The notes below the pieces were generated by a model. It was not told where the DNA came from and did not search any database. It was given only the letters and a program-made list of their open reading frames with translations. Of a DNA stretch of 64,000 bases, positions 1 through 8,692 are shown piece by piece. The stretch lies in the NCBI RefSeq assembly GCF_947496485.1, contig NZ_CANMCZ010000001.1, positions 615,596 through 679,595 on the forward strand, in the 5' to 3' direction. Source of the stretch: an uncultured Winogradskyella sp. (GTDB lineage Bacteria > Bacteroidota > Bacteroidia > Flavobacteriales > Flavobacteriaceae). Each line of letters starts with the position of its first letter. Positions within the stretch are counted from its first letter, which is position 1. Made by a program: the position numbers and the translations under genes.

Positions 1-103
1 AATAATGGTTTTTAACGATTACCATTCCTTTGCCTAATTGAGGATATGGCACATCCTGAATTATCATATCGCCAGATCCTAGCTTTTGTGTAAGTTGTTG
101 CAT
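1..103 (-). CDS. Bi-domain oxidoreductase / zinc-binding dehydrogenase-like protein, N-terminal fragment
   Basis: Only the first 34 codons lie in the window; the reading frame is open to the left edge. The visible N-terminus (beginning MQQLTQKLGSGDM and containing IIQDVPYPQLGKGMVIVKNH) resembles the start of the two-domain proteins in which a zinc-dependent alcohol-dehydrogenase-like half is joined to a Gfo/Idh/MocA half; these are common in surface polysaccharide loci. The start codon shares one base with the stop codon of the upstream glycosyltransferase (TAATG), so the two are probably translationally coupled. The family assignment rests on few residues; membership of the same operon is much more certain. 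Confidence 0.55.
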   Translation of the reverse strand, partial: MQQLTQKLGSGDMIIQDVPYPQLGKGMVIVKNHY

Positions 104-1269
104 TATGCTATAATATCTTTAATTTTTTTATGTAAAATATTTCTTGAAAAATTATCTCTTATTAACACTACTTCATTCTTTTTTGATTGAATTTCCTTTG
201 TGTTTAAACTTTGCAAAAGTACATCCAAATCTTCTGAATTAAAATTACATTGCCAACCAATATTATTTTCTACTACAAAATTAGAGCTATCATTATCTCC
301 TAACACAATAATAGGTAACATTGCAGCCATATAATCAAATATTTTATTTGGTAAAGATGATGTAATCATTGGTAAAATTCCAATGTCTTTATCTTCCAAA
401 TGTTCAACCATTGCATTTCTCTCAATTTTACCTAAAATCTCGATATTTTGAATATTATGAGTATTTATATAATTAATAACTTCCTTGTATCGTTCACCTG
501 TTCCATCCTCTCCAAGAATTGTTAAATGCAGTTTGTCATTCTTCCTAAGAACTTTTAGTATTGGCATAATATCTATCTGGTGTTGCAATTGTGCAACGCA
601 TACCAATTTTAAAATAGCACTTTCGTGATGCTCTTTTGATTTAACATCGATCCATCTTTCGTTCTCCCATCCAAGTGGCACAAGACTAGAAGGAGTATTT
701 TTCGCATATCTTCTTAGCCATAATTTGAATGAAGGAGCTACGTGCAATGATCCTGAATAATATTTTAAAGATGGCTTTAAATAGATATTACAATAAATTT
801 CGAAAATCTTTTTCTTTCTTTTATTTTCAATATCTAAAGCATCTGGCCATATATCTTGAATATCTAAATAAATTTTTACACCTCTTATTCGTTTCAGCAT
901 AGCCATAAAAAAAATAAGTTCTACTGGTCGAGATGGTAACAGTATTCTATCTTGCTTCGAAACTTTAAAAAGTAAAATGAAGAATAACCGTAAAGAAAAT
1001 AAAAAATTAGATATCACACGTCTTGGTGAAACATTAGAGTAATAACCTAATACACCTAATACGTTTAAGTCGTACCCTAAATTGAAAGTTGCTGCTTTAA
1101 TTTCCTGCTTTGAAAAAAAACGTTTTTCAGCATGATAAAAATTTGAAGTGTAGTAAGTTATTTCTTCTCCTTGTTCAATAAAAAATTGTGCCATATTAGG
1201 AAATCTATTACCACGTTTTGTGAGAATAGATTCTGTTGGACCTATTAAATAAAGTTTATCTTTTTTCAA
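103..1269 (-). CDS. Glycosyltransferase family 4 (WbuB-like)
   Basis: A 388-residue GT-B glycosyltransferase that probably adds a sugar from a nucleotide donor to a lipid-linked repeat unit at the cytoplasmic face of the membrane. The N-terminal half contains IYLDIQDIWPDAL (about residues 133-145), matching the D-x-W-P region of WbuB-type GT4 enzymes. The C-terminal half has a Rossmann core with LTILGEDGTGERY, and SLPNKIFDYMAAMLPIIV stands where the donor-binding E-x7-E region normally lies, with only part of that motif recognisable. It overlaps the preceding glycosyltransferase by 14 nt and shares one base with the following oxidoreductase start, so it is inside a tightly packed operon. The sugar and linkage cannot be read from the sequence. 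Confidence 0.85.
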   Translation of the reverse strand: MKKDKLYLIGPTESILTKRGNRFPNMAQFFIEQGEEITYYTSNFYHAEKRFFSKQEIKAATFNLGYDLNVLGVLGYYSNVSPRRVISNFLFSLRLFFILLFKVSKQDRILLPSRPVELIFFMAMLKRIRGVKIYLDIQDIWPDALDIENKRKKKIFEIYCNIYLKPSLKYYSGSLHVAPSFKLWLRRYAKNTPSSLVPLGWENERWIDVKSKEHHESAILKLVCVAQLQHQIDIMPILKVLRKNDKLHLTILGEDGTGERYKEVINYINTHNIQNIEILGKIERNAMVEHLEDKDIGILPMITSSLPNKIFDYMAAMLPIIVLGDNDSSNFVVENNIGWQCNFNSEDLDVLLQSLNTKEIQSKKNEVVLIRDNFSRNILHKKIKDIIA

Positions 1270-2389
1270 TTAAAGAGATGTATTTAGATTCAAATAGTTT
1301 TGTTATTTGATGAATATCAAATGTATTAGAATATAGTTCAGCATTTTTAATTTTATTTTTATTAAAATTCTCATTGTTTGCACAATATTGTAGTGCTTTT
1401 AATAAATCATTCGAATCCTTAACATTTACAAATAATCCATTTTCTTTTGGAACAATTAAATCTGAAAGCGCTCCGACTCTTGTTGTAATACAAAATAAAC
1501 CTGAGGCTAAGGCTTCAAGTAAGCTATTCGGACAACCTTCAGTATAAGAAGGTAATACATAAACATCATTATTCGCATATAATTGATATTTGTTGCTTCC
1601 TGTAACTCTTCCTAAAAAGGATACTTTATCCATCGGGACATTACTTCGTTGTAGTTTTTCTATTAATGTGTTTGTATAACCTGTTTTATTTTCGTGACCA
1701 ACAATTGTAAAATTATAACTATCTAGTTGATTGTCTTGATGAAGCAAAATAATAGCATTTATTAATTCTTCAATGCCTTTTAAATCTTGAATCCTTCCTA
1801 GAAACAAGACCCTTACATTTTTTAAATTTGAAGAAGTTTTAGGTTCAACTATTTCAGTTTTATCAATGGCAGTTGTTGTTACTAAAATATCGGTTGTGTG
1901 TTTAGGTTTAAGTTGTTGTAAATTATTTCTAAAAGAGGAAGCTAAAACAACCTGGCGGGTATTTTTTTGAAACACAAAATTGAAGAGTTTTCTTAGAACA
2001 TTACTTTCTACTAACTTATTGAAAGTAGGTAGTTTCCAACCTCTATAGAAAACTACTACTTTTTTGCCTAAAAGTTTTGCTATTACAACCAACAGTCCAT
2101 CTCTTATTAAAGGTACTGGAATAAGCGAAGGGCTTACTTGCACAATCTTTATTTTGCGATCAAAAATCAATTTAAAAACATAAATAAAAACATCAAATAA
2201 ATAGTAAAACGGATATAATAATCGTTTAAGTACAGGGTAATAAAACAAATAGGCTCTAGAGCCTATTGATCCATGTTTTAGCAGCATAACATCCGATTCA
2301 AAATGCTTAAAAAATAAATTATAATAATTAACTACACCACCTTCGTGATTAAGTGGGTTGGTTAATATAAGTACTTTGTTTAAGGGCAT
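1256..2389 (-). CDS. Glycosyltransferase family 4
   Basis: A 377-residue retaining GT-B glycosyltransferase. It shows the GT4 hallmarks: an N-terminal NPLNHEGGVV glycine-rich loop, VLFLGRIQDLKGI at about residues 194-206, and the donor-binding E-x7-E motif EGCPNSLLE with E284 and E292. The hydrophobic stretch near residues 58-78 may make it membrane-associated. It lies downstream of the polymerase gene and overlaps it by 41 nt if the annotated ATG is used; both frames look coding up to their ends. Its role is extension of the island's repeat unit; donor and acceptor are unknown. Confidence 0.9.
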   Translation of the reverse strand: MPLNKVLILTNPLNHEGGVVNYYNLFFKHFESDVMLLKHGSIGSRAYLFYYPVLKRLLYPFYYLFDVFIYVFKLIFDRKIKIVQVSPSLIPVPLIRDGLLVVIAKLLGKKVVVFYRGWKLPTFNKLVESNVLRKLFNFVFQKNTRQVVLASSFRNNLQQLKPKHTTDILVTTTAIDKTEIVEPKTSSNLKNVRVLFLGRIQDLKGIEELINAIILLHQDNQLDSYNFTIVGHENKTGYTNTLIEKLQRSNVPMDKVSFLGRVTGSNKYQLYANNDVYVLPSYTEGCPNSLLEALASGLFCITTRVGALSDLIVPKENGLFVNVKDSNDLLKALQYCANNENFNKNKIKNAELYSNTFDIHQITKLFESKYISLIEKR

Positions 2390-3554
2390 CTCTTCTTAAT
2401 TGTAAATATGGCAATAATGCAAAGAAATAAATTGCATCAGTTGTTCTAAACATACCTGAATAAAAGTTAACTAAAACTAGTATAGCGAATAAGGACAAAA
2501 TAATAGCGGAATTCTTCTTATCATATTTTCTATATGAAAAATAGAATTTTATGACTTTGATATATAAGATTAATATTAAAATTATTCCCAAGATTCCATG
2601 ATTATATAGAAATCCAAATATATCACTATGTGCATGGGTTCTGCGTCCTACGTTTCGGTGTGAATCCTCTTGATTTCCAAATCCAAAAAAATGATTATCT
2701 GAATTATACCAAGATTCATATAATCTTGTGTACATACCTACACGCCCGGATCCAGCTTTTTCATTATCCGGATCAAATTGCTCTTCACTAAATCGATCTT
2801 CTATCGTGTCTTTTTGGCTTTCAAAAACATATAAGCCAGTAAATCCTAAAGTTAAAAAAATTAAGATTCCTGTAGTTAATTTTTTGAAGCTAAAATCATT
2901 CTTTAGATTCCCTAGATAATACACAAAATTACCTAAAGCAAAAGCAATCATCGCTCCTCTTTTAAGTGTAATAAGTATGGCTAAGGCTGAAATTGCAACG
3001 AAAAATTTATTTTTACTATAGCCTTCCGTACTCAACAAAATTAAAGGATACATAAATAAAACTAAATAGGATGCAACATTATAATCCGTTTTTATATAAC
3101 CTGATATATAAAACATAATTGTAAACACAAAAGCAACAACTACTACTTTCTTTACAACTTCAATAAAATCGGAAAGTGTAAAAACATTCTTAAATCCATA
3201 AACAAATAAAACATTGATACCTAAAATCCAAAATAGCATTTTAGAATAAATCCAAAACCCTTCGAAAAAATCTCTATCCGTAAACAAGTATAAAAATAAA
3301 ACTATCCCAAAAACTAAAAAGTATCTGAAAAACTTGAATTTTTTTATAATATTATAGTGTAAAACATTCTCCTTAACTATTAGAACTAACATTACTAATC
3401 TTAGTGCCCTCGAAATATTTAAGACTATGGCACTATCAAGTAGTTCTGAACTTAAATCAGTGACAAGCAATAAAGGAAAACCCCATTTAATAAGAAATAT
3501 TAATAGCTTCAATTGGCAAGCGTTTTTATCATTTCTAAAACTCTTAAGTTGCAT
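2349..3554 (-). CDS. O-antigen polymerase/ligase-like membrane protein (Wzy candidate)
   Basis: A roughly 400-residue polytopic membrane protein with about ten hydrophobic segments and one long soluble loop (about residues 250-310) containing GSGRVGMY and RRTHAHSDIFGFLYNHGILG. The arginine/histidine-containing periplasmic loop followed by two more membrane helices is the arrangement of Wzy polymerases and WaaL ligases. It probably joins lipid-linked repeat units in the periplasm after flipping. The ATG start overlaps the upstream ATP-grasp gene by 46 nt. A TTG at 3512 would give the common 4-nt overlap (TTGA) and a protein starting just before the first membrane helix, so the true start is uncertain. 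Wzy versus ligase cannot be decided here. Confidence 0.8.
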   Translation of the reverse strand: MQLKSFRNDKNACQLKLLIFLIKWGFPLLLVTDLSSELLDSAIVLNISRALRLVMLVLIVKENVLHYNIIKKFKFFRYFLVFGIVLFLYLFTDRDFFEGFWIYSKMLFWILGINVLFVYGFKNVFTLSDFIEVVKKVVVVAFVFTIMFYISGYIKTDYNVASYLVLFMYPLILLSTEGYSKNKFFVAISALAILITLKRGAMIAFALGNFVYYLGNLKNDFSFKKLTTGILIFLTLGFTGLYVFESQKDTIEDRFSEEQFDPDNEKAGSGRVGMYTRLYESWYNSDNHFFGFGNQEDSHRNVGRRTHAHSDIFGFLYNHGILGIILILILYIKVIKFYFSYRKYDKKNSAIILSLFAILVLVNFYSGMFRTTDAIYFFALLPYLQLRRDALKQSTYINQPT

Positions 3555-4597
3555 AAGTTATTCCTACAAAACTCACCTTTTTCAAAATCCCAAGTTTTAG
3601 TTATTTCGTTATATCTCAATCGCCCAGATTCACCATCGATTTGTAATAACTCTCTATCATCTTTCTGTCCGAAATAAGGTTGAATTTCATTTATAAGATA
3701 TTCACCTTCTTGAGTTACAAAAATATCTACATCTACATATTTAAAATCGTAAGTATCTGTAACATGCCTCGTCATATCTAAGCAGGTCTCTGGTGGCATA
3801 CCATAACCAAAATTTTGTGAGCCACTATGAAATTCGCCATTTTTTATTTTTTCGAAACCAAAGTAATAATCTCCAATTCTTATGATACGCCATTCTTTTA
3901 CATTGTTCAAATAATCTTGAAGAATTACGGAACCATGCTCTTTATCTAACTTATGTTTCCGATAGCTTCTAATACCAGAATTAAAGGCTTTTTTAGCGAC
4001 ACTTTTTAACTGTGACGGGGAATTTAAGATTTTAACTCCAGACGCACCAGAACCACTACTAGCTTTATACACTATTGGATAAGAACACTTTGAAGCGAAT
4101 TCTGTTAGTTCTTTGATATCATAAAAAATATATGAATTAGGATGCGGAAGTTCATTAACCTTTAACCAATCTAAAGTTCTCAACTTACTTTCCCAAATCC
4201 ATAATTCGTCATAATTTGGATAAATGGGAACATTAAAATTATCCTTTAATAACTTTAATCGGTTATCAAACATATCTTTCCAAGGTGTATATTGGACGGA
4301 TGGTCTTGCAATTAAAAAATCAATTGGTTTAGATTTTAATTGATTAAACCAATCTTTGGAAAAGAAATCAATAACGGTATAAGAAATTTTTAATTCATTA
4401 CAAGCCTTAATATAGTTACTATGTAAATACCACTTTTCTTTTAAAATCCCAACTGTATATTTAGATTCTACAAATGCTTTTTGTTCTTGTTTTGTTATCT
4501 CAAGGACAGACTCTATAGCCTTTTTACCTCTATAATTAAACACGTTAAAATGATAGTAAATAAATTTCTTGAGTCCCAAAATGAATTTGTCTTTCAT
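3509..4597 (-). CDS. ATP-grasp domain protein, polysaccharide island
   Basis: A 362-residue protein with an ATP-grasp fold in its C-terminal two thirds. The nucleotide-binding region shows YPIVYKASSGSGASGVKIL (about residues 173-190, K178 followed by a glycine/serine-rich loop), and the metal-binding end shows EYLINEIQPYFG. ATP-grasp enzymes activate a carboxylate as an acyl phosphate and couple it to an amine or thiol. In this setting the substrate could be a uronic or lactyl carboxylate of the polymer, or an amino acid attached to it; that is inference. The gene begins 1 nt after the CapA-like gene and is part of the same operon. It differs clearly from the second ATP-grasp protein upstream and is not a duplicate of it. 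Confidence 0.8.
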   Translation of the reverse strand: MKDKFILGLKKFIYYHFNVFNYRGKKAIESVLEITKQEQKAFVESKYTVGILKEKWYLHSNYIKACNELKISYTVIDFFSKDWFNQLKSKPIDFLIARPSVQYTPWKDMFDNRLKLLKDNFNVPIYPNYDELWIWESKLRTLDWLKVNELPHPNSYIFYDIKELTEFASKCSYPIVYKASSGSGASGVKILNSPSQLKSVAKKAFNSGIRSYRKHKLDKEHGSVILQDYLNNVKEWRIIRIGDYYFGFEKIKNGEFHSGSQNFGYGMPPETCLDMTRHVTDTYDFKYVDVDIFVTQEGEYLINEIQPYFGQKDDRELLQIDGESGRLRYNEITKTWDFEKGEFCRNNLCNLRVLEMIKTLAN

Positions 4598-4598
4598 A

Positions 4599-5738
4599 CT
4601 ATTTATTTTTTAAAATAGTTTCAACAATTTCGCGATGGGTCTCACACGTCACTATATTTTTAAGCACTAATTTCCTATCATTTTTATATATGGATTTCAA
4701 CCAAGAACTTTTCTCGTTCAACTTACGCATTAGACGTCCATTTCCATTTAGAATACTAAAATAAGTGTTCTCTAAGGACTTTGATAATTTAATCCATTCT
4801 TCTTGAATATATCTAGGGTTTTTAATCATCTTTTGAGATTCCTTGTTGATGTAATCTAAAAACGGCTGAGACTCCTCTTTACTCATTTTTCTTATTCCAA
4901 TTTCATCCTTATAAAAACTTTTATGGATGTAAGGAATAAATTTAAAGGCAGTAGAATTATCATCATGTAAAAGAACTTCGATTAAAAAACCTTTATATAG
5001 CCAGTCCTTTTTTAAAGGGTAGGGATCGAATACAAAATTTCCTTGTCCGTAAAAGATACTTCCATTATTATATTTTTCGTAAACACCCGCTGAATGAGAG
5101 TGTTGACAAACCACCATATTGACGCCTTGATCTATATAAAAACGACATAATTTTTGTTGCTTTGGTGAAGGTAAATGATAATTCTCTTTACCTCCATGAT
5201 AAAGTAAAATTATAAAATCATTGGTTTCTTTAAGTGTTTTTATTTTGGTCACAAAATCTATTACATCAACTGGATTTGCACCTGACTTACCGTGTTCGGC
5301 TATTGAAAACTCATGCTCAGTGTAACTTAAAATTGATATTCGTTTACCTTTAATTGTAGTGGAAAAGGGCTCTGAAGCAGCCTCTAAAGATTCACCTGCA
5401 CCAGAATAGCTGAATTCCAAGCTTTTTAGTGCTTCTAAAGTGTTTTTTAATCCTTTTTGACCATGATCTAAAATATGGTTATTTGCTAAATTTAAAAATG
5501 AAATTCCACTTCGTTTAATCGCATTTAACATTTTAGGAGAATTTCCAAATACGGCTCCACTTTTTTTAATAGGAGTCGATTCAGAAATTAAAGGTGTTTC
5601 TAGATTTGCAATAGCTAAATCTGCAGCTTTAATTTCTGGTAACATATCATCAAATAAGAGTGACGCATCTCCTTCTAAAAAAGCATTTTCGTCTCTTTTA
5701 GTTGCACAAATATCTCCTCCAATTATGATTTTAACCAT
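4599..5738 (-). CDS. CapA-like metallophosphatase family protein
   Basis: A 379-residue protein of the CapA / PgsA_AB family (calcineurin-like metallophosphatase fold), known from poly-gamma-glutamate and capsule synthesis. Visible metal-site residues are D9 in GGDICA, N45 and E47 in NLETP, N87-H88 in ANNHILDHG, H181 in YHGG, and H213/H215 in QHSHSAG. I see no signal peptide or membrane anchor, unlike Bacillus PgsA, so this copy looks cytoplasmic. It overlaps the asparagine-synthase gene by 8 nt and precedes an ATP-grasp gene by 1 nt. That placement supports work on an amide- or peptide-type decoration rather than on a backbone of polyglutamate, because no PgsB/C homologues are present. Confidence 0.85.
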   Translation of the reverse strand: MVKIIIGGDICATKRDENAFLEGDASLLFDDMLPEIKAADLAIANLETPLISESTPIKKSGAVFGNSPKMLNAIKRSGISFLNLANNHILDHGQKGLKNTLEALKSLEFSYSGAGESLEAASEPFSTTIKGKRISILSYTEHEFSIAEHGKSGANPVDVIDFVTKIKTLKETNDFIILLYHGGKENYHLPSPKQQKLCRFYIDQGVNMVVCQHSHSAGVYEKYNNGSIFYGQGNFVFDPYPLKKDWLYKGFLIEVLLHDDNSTAFKFIPYIHKSFYKDEIGIRKMSKEESQPFLDYINKESQKMIKNPRYIQEEWIKLSKSLENTYFSILNGNGRLMRKLNEKSSWLKSIYKNDRKLVLKNIVTCETHREIVETILKNK

Positions 5739-7653
5739 TATACGTACCGTCTACAAATGTTTGTACCCAAGTTTCAAAAGCAAAAAACATCCATAAATTT
5801 TTTATATCACTTTTAGAAAAACCGTTATTCTTTTTATTCCAGATTTTAGAGACTTCATCATAATTGAAAATACCCCTACTTTTTAATCCTGGCAATAATT
5901 GATCTTCAATGAGTTCATGCATTCCTGTTTTCAAAAATAAGTCTTTAACAGGCAATGGAAATCCACTCTTCTTTCTGTAAACAAAATCTTTGCTAAATCG
6001 TTTTACAGCAAGCTCTTTTAATATGTATTTCGTGTAATTATTAGACTTATTAATATGCCTTAAATCATTACAATTTTTGACTAATAATTCACTAGGCAAA
6101 GTCATTACTAATTCTACCATGTTTTTATCTAAAAACGGGACTCTATTTTCTACAGAATGAGCCATGGTCATTTTATCTTGCCGGTTTAATAAATCGACCA
6201 TATAGGTCTTTAAATCGTAAACAGATGCTCTTTTAATTAAATCGCCTTCGTTTGGAAATAGCTCTTTTCTTTGTGCCAAAACACTTTCAAGCGTATTATT
6301 TAAACTAAACTTACTAAAGTCTTTTATACTCATAGCAGAACTACTCATAATAAAAAAATCTTCTGGAGTTTGTTCTAGGTTGTATTTGCCTTGGATTTTA
6401 GTACCAATAATAGGGACTTTAGCATAGCCCTTGAGATTCATATTAAATCTACAAGACAAGTCGTGATATCTTGAATACCCTCCAAATAATTCATCTGCGC
6501 CTTCACCACTCAATAGAACGGTTACGTTTTCTTTAGCGCGTTCTGCCAGACGTTTAATTCCTAAAGTATTAGGAATACTTATAGGTTGGTCTAAATGCCA
6601 AGTTGCTTTAAAAAAGTTTTCATAAGCATATTGATTTGAATATTGATATCTGTGAGAATCTGAGTTGGTATGATTAGTAACATAGTTTATAAACTCTTCT
6701 TCTGAATATTTTTCGTCCGAAAAGACAATGGAAAACGTATCCATATTGGCATTAAAAAATTCGCGAGCATAAGTGGTTACTATAGAAGAATCAATGCCTC
6801 CAGATAATTGACAGCCTACTAGCACATCACTCATTAGCTGAGATTTAATGCTGTCTTTAAAGGTGGCATCGAGTAACTCAATAGCATCTTTTTCATTGAT
6901 ATTTTTATCCTGACCCAGTTTATAAGACCAGTATTCTTTAACTTCAATATGGTCTTTGGAAATTTCATAATAGTGACCTGGTGGCACTTGTTTTACATCT
7001 TTATAAAGCGTTCTATCATGTGCACAATATCGAAATAGCAGATATTCATCAATATGATCGGTATTAAGTTCTGCTTTAAATTCTGGATGTTTTGTAAACG
7101 ATTTTATTTCTGAAGAAAACATCAACACACTTGGAGTATTATAAATATACATCGGTTTAATACCTAGCTGATCTCTAACAATAAAACTTTTTCGTAGTTT
7201 TAAATCTACAATAATAAAAGCAAACATGCCGTTGAGAAGCTCTAAGGTTTTCTTTATCCCGTATTCAATATAAAGGTAAAGGATGACTTCAGAATCTGTT
7301 CTACTTTGAATAGGATGCCCTTTGTTTATTAATTCATCTCTAAAAGACAATGCATTATAAGTTTCTCCATTATAAGCTAAAATATAATTTCCACAAGCTG
7401 ATAGCATTGGTTGGTGTCCTCTTTTAGATAGGTCTAAAATAGATAATCTATTAAAACCAATTCCGGCATGAAGGTGACTAAACTCAGTTGTTTCATTATC
7501 TATAACATTAACTTTAGGGTCTTTGAACAACGAAAAACCAACCATCCCTTGGTCATCAGGTCCTCTATGTACCTGAATATCCGTCATCTGTTTTAAAACA
7601 TGACTTTTAAGCGGTTGTTGATTTAAATTAATAAAGCCTGTAAAGCCACACAT
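5731..7653 (-). CDS. asnB: Asparagine synthase (glutamine-hydrolysing) family amidotransferase
   Basis: A 640-residue two-domain enzyme. The N-terminal glutaminase begins MCGFTGF with the catalytic Cys2 and contains the glutamine-pocket sequences NGETYN and RTDSEVILYLY. The C-terminal synthetase has the ATP pyrophosphatase loop SGGIDSS at residues 284-290. The family transfers glutamine nitrogen to a carboxylate activated as an acyl-adenylate. Inside surface polysaccharide loci such enzymes commonly amidate uronic acids or other sugar carboxylates, which is the more likely role here than general asparagine supply. It lies 3 nt after a sugar-transfer ATP-grasp gene and overlaps the CapA-like gene. 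The symbol denotes the family, not a proven asparagine product. Confidence 0.9.
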   Translation of the reverse strand: MCGFTGFINLNQQPLKSHVLKQMTDIQVHRGPDDQGMVGFSLFKDPKVNVIDNETTEFSHLHAGIGFNRLSILDLSKRGHQPMLSACGNYILAYNGETYNALSFRDELINKGHPIQSRTDSEVILYLYIEYGIKKTLELLNGMFAFIIVDLKLRKSFIVRDQLGIKPMYIYNTPSVLMFSSEIKSFTKHPEFKAELNTDHIDEYLLFRYCAHDRTLYKDVKQVPPGHYYEISKDHIEVKEYWSYKLGQDKNINEKDAIELLDATFKDSIKSQLMSDVLVGCQLSGGIDSSIVTTYAREFFNANMDTFSIVFSDEKYSEEEFINYVTNHTNSDSHRYQYSNQYAYENFFKATWHLDQPISIPNTLGIKRLAERAKENVTVLLSGEGADELFGGYSRYHDLSCRFNMNLKGYAKVPIIGTKIQGKYNLEQTPEDFFIMSSSAMSIKDFSKFSLNNTLESVLAQRKELFPNEGDLIKRASVYDLKTYMVDLLNRQDKMTMAHSVENRVPFLDKNMVELVMTLPSELLVKNCNDLRHINKSNNYTKYILKELAVKRFSKDFVYRKKSGFPLPVKDLFLKTGMHELIEDQLLPGLKSRGIFNYDEVSKIWNKKNNGFSKSDIKNLWMFFAFETWVQTFVDGTYNG

Positions 7654-7656
7654 AAA

Positions 7657-8682
7657 TTATATGATTTTATGAAATTTGTAAAACGCTTTTATACGCTCGT
7701 CTGTCAATAAAGGCTCATGGCCTTGCAATACATCTGGATCTGGATGATGATTACCTTCAATAGCTACCAATCCTTTATTACTTAAAACAAAATCCCAGCC
7801 AACACATTTTAACATAGGCAGTCTATTGGCAGTTTGAATGATTTCTTCCTTTATAGATTGCCAATTTGGAATCGCTACTCCTTCAATTTTGATATTAGTA
7901 TCTGGATGATGTGTATAGCGATTGTGTTCTTTTGTTTTAGGATGTCTTGTACAATCACTTAATATCCCAGTTTCTATATTAATTGCTGCACTTAAGCCAC
8001 CTTTAGTAAAATTATCTTGTGGTGCTGATGCAGCTACTCCAATTCGCTGTACTGCTCTAGCTATAAATGCTCTATTTGTTATAGGATCTATTAATGTAAT
8101 GATGCGCATGGTATTTACAGAAGCGGCATTTAAGGATTTAGAAAAATCACTTGGTTCAATAAATTCAGTAAAAATATAGTTGTTTAATGATGTAAAAAAC
8201 TCTAACAGTTCCTTAGAATTATAGGATTTTGTATTATTTAAAAGAAATTCGTCATTGTTCTTATTTTCAATAATATGTACTCCTTTTCCACCTCCTCCTG
8301 ATACTGTTTTGACTACAAAAATGTCAAATTGTATTATGAGCTCGTTTAGCGTTCTATTATCATTTGAGAAAAACTCACCACTTACAAAAATACCAAAGGT
8401 TTTTGGCACCTTAATATGTTTACCAACGCACTCTGAAAAGATTAATTTATTGGTTAACAATTCGTTAAAAGGTTCATTTATCCACCTCGCCATTGCTGCA
8501 TGGTAATCACTTAAATAGTCCTTATAGTTATTCTTATCTAATTGATATAATGTGTATTTTTCAGCCAAAAATCCTTTTCTCCATAGGTCTATTTTCTTAG
8601 AAATTCCTAAAGGGAATTTATCCTTTAGGTCTTTCTTTACAATATTAATTTTGGTTCTATATTTATAGTAAGTAAACTTCAT
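7657..8682 (-). CDS. Sugar-transfer-associated ATP-grasp protein (PF14397-like)
   Basis: A 341-residue protein resembling the ATP-grasp family found with sugar-transfer genes. K125 and the loop SGGGGKG (128-134) form the phosphate-binding segment. RIITLIDP and AVQRIG follow, and the C-terminal metal-binding segment has GWDFVLSNKGLVAIEGNHH with a characteristic E-x-N-H-H. No transmembrane helix is apparent. Reactions of this subfamily are poorly known; carboxylate-amine ligation on a glycan intermediate is the family-based guess. It sits between a glycosyltransferase and asnB with gaps of 10 and 3 nt, consistent with one transcript. Confidence 0.8.
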   Translation of the reverse strand: MKFTYYKYRTKINIVKKDLKDKFPLGISKKIDLWRKGFLAEKYTLYQLDKNNYKDYLSDYHAAMARWINEPFNELLTNKLIFSECVGKHIKVPKTFGIFVSGEFFSNDNRTLNELIIQFDIFVVKTVSGGGGKGVHIIENKNNDEFLLNNTKSYNSKELLEFFTSLNNYIFTEFIEPSDFSKSLNAASVNTMRIITLIDPITNRAFIARAVQRIGVAASAPQDNFTKGGLSAAINIETGILSDCTRHPKTKEHNRYTHHPDTNIKIEGVAIPNWQSIKEEIIQTANRLPMLKCVGWDFVLSNKGLVAIEGNHHPDPDVLQGHEPLLTDERIKAFYKFHKII

Positions 8683-8692
8683 TCTACTGCTA

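Noticed and set aside
5731-7653. AsnB-type gene as a lasso-peptide cyclase partner of the HPr-kinase-like protein
   Set aside because: It keeps the complete glutaminase with Cys2, lies 20 kb away in a tight polysaccharide operon, and there is no lasso precursor or transglutaminase-type protease.
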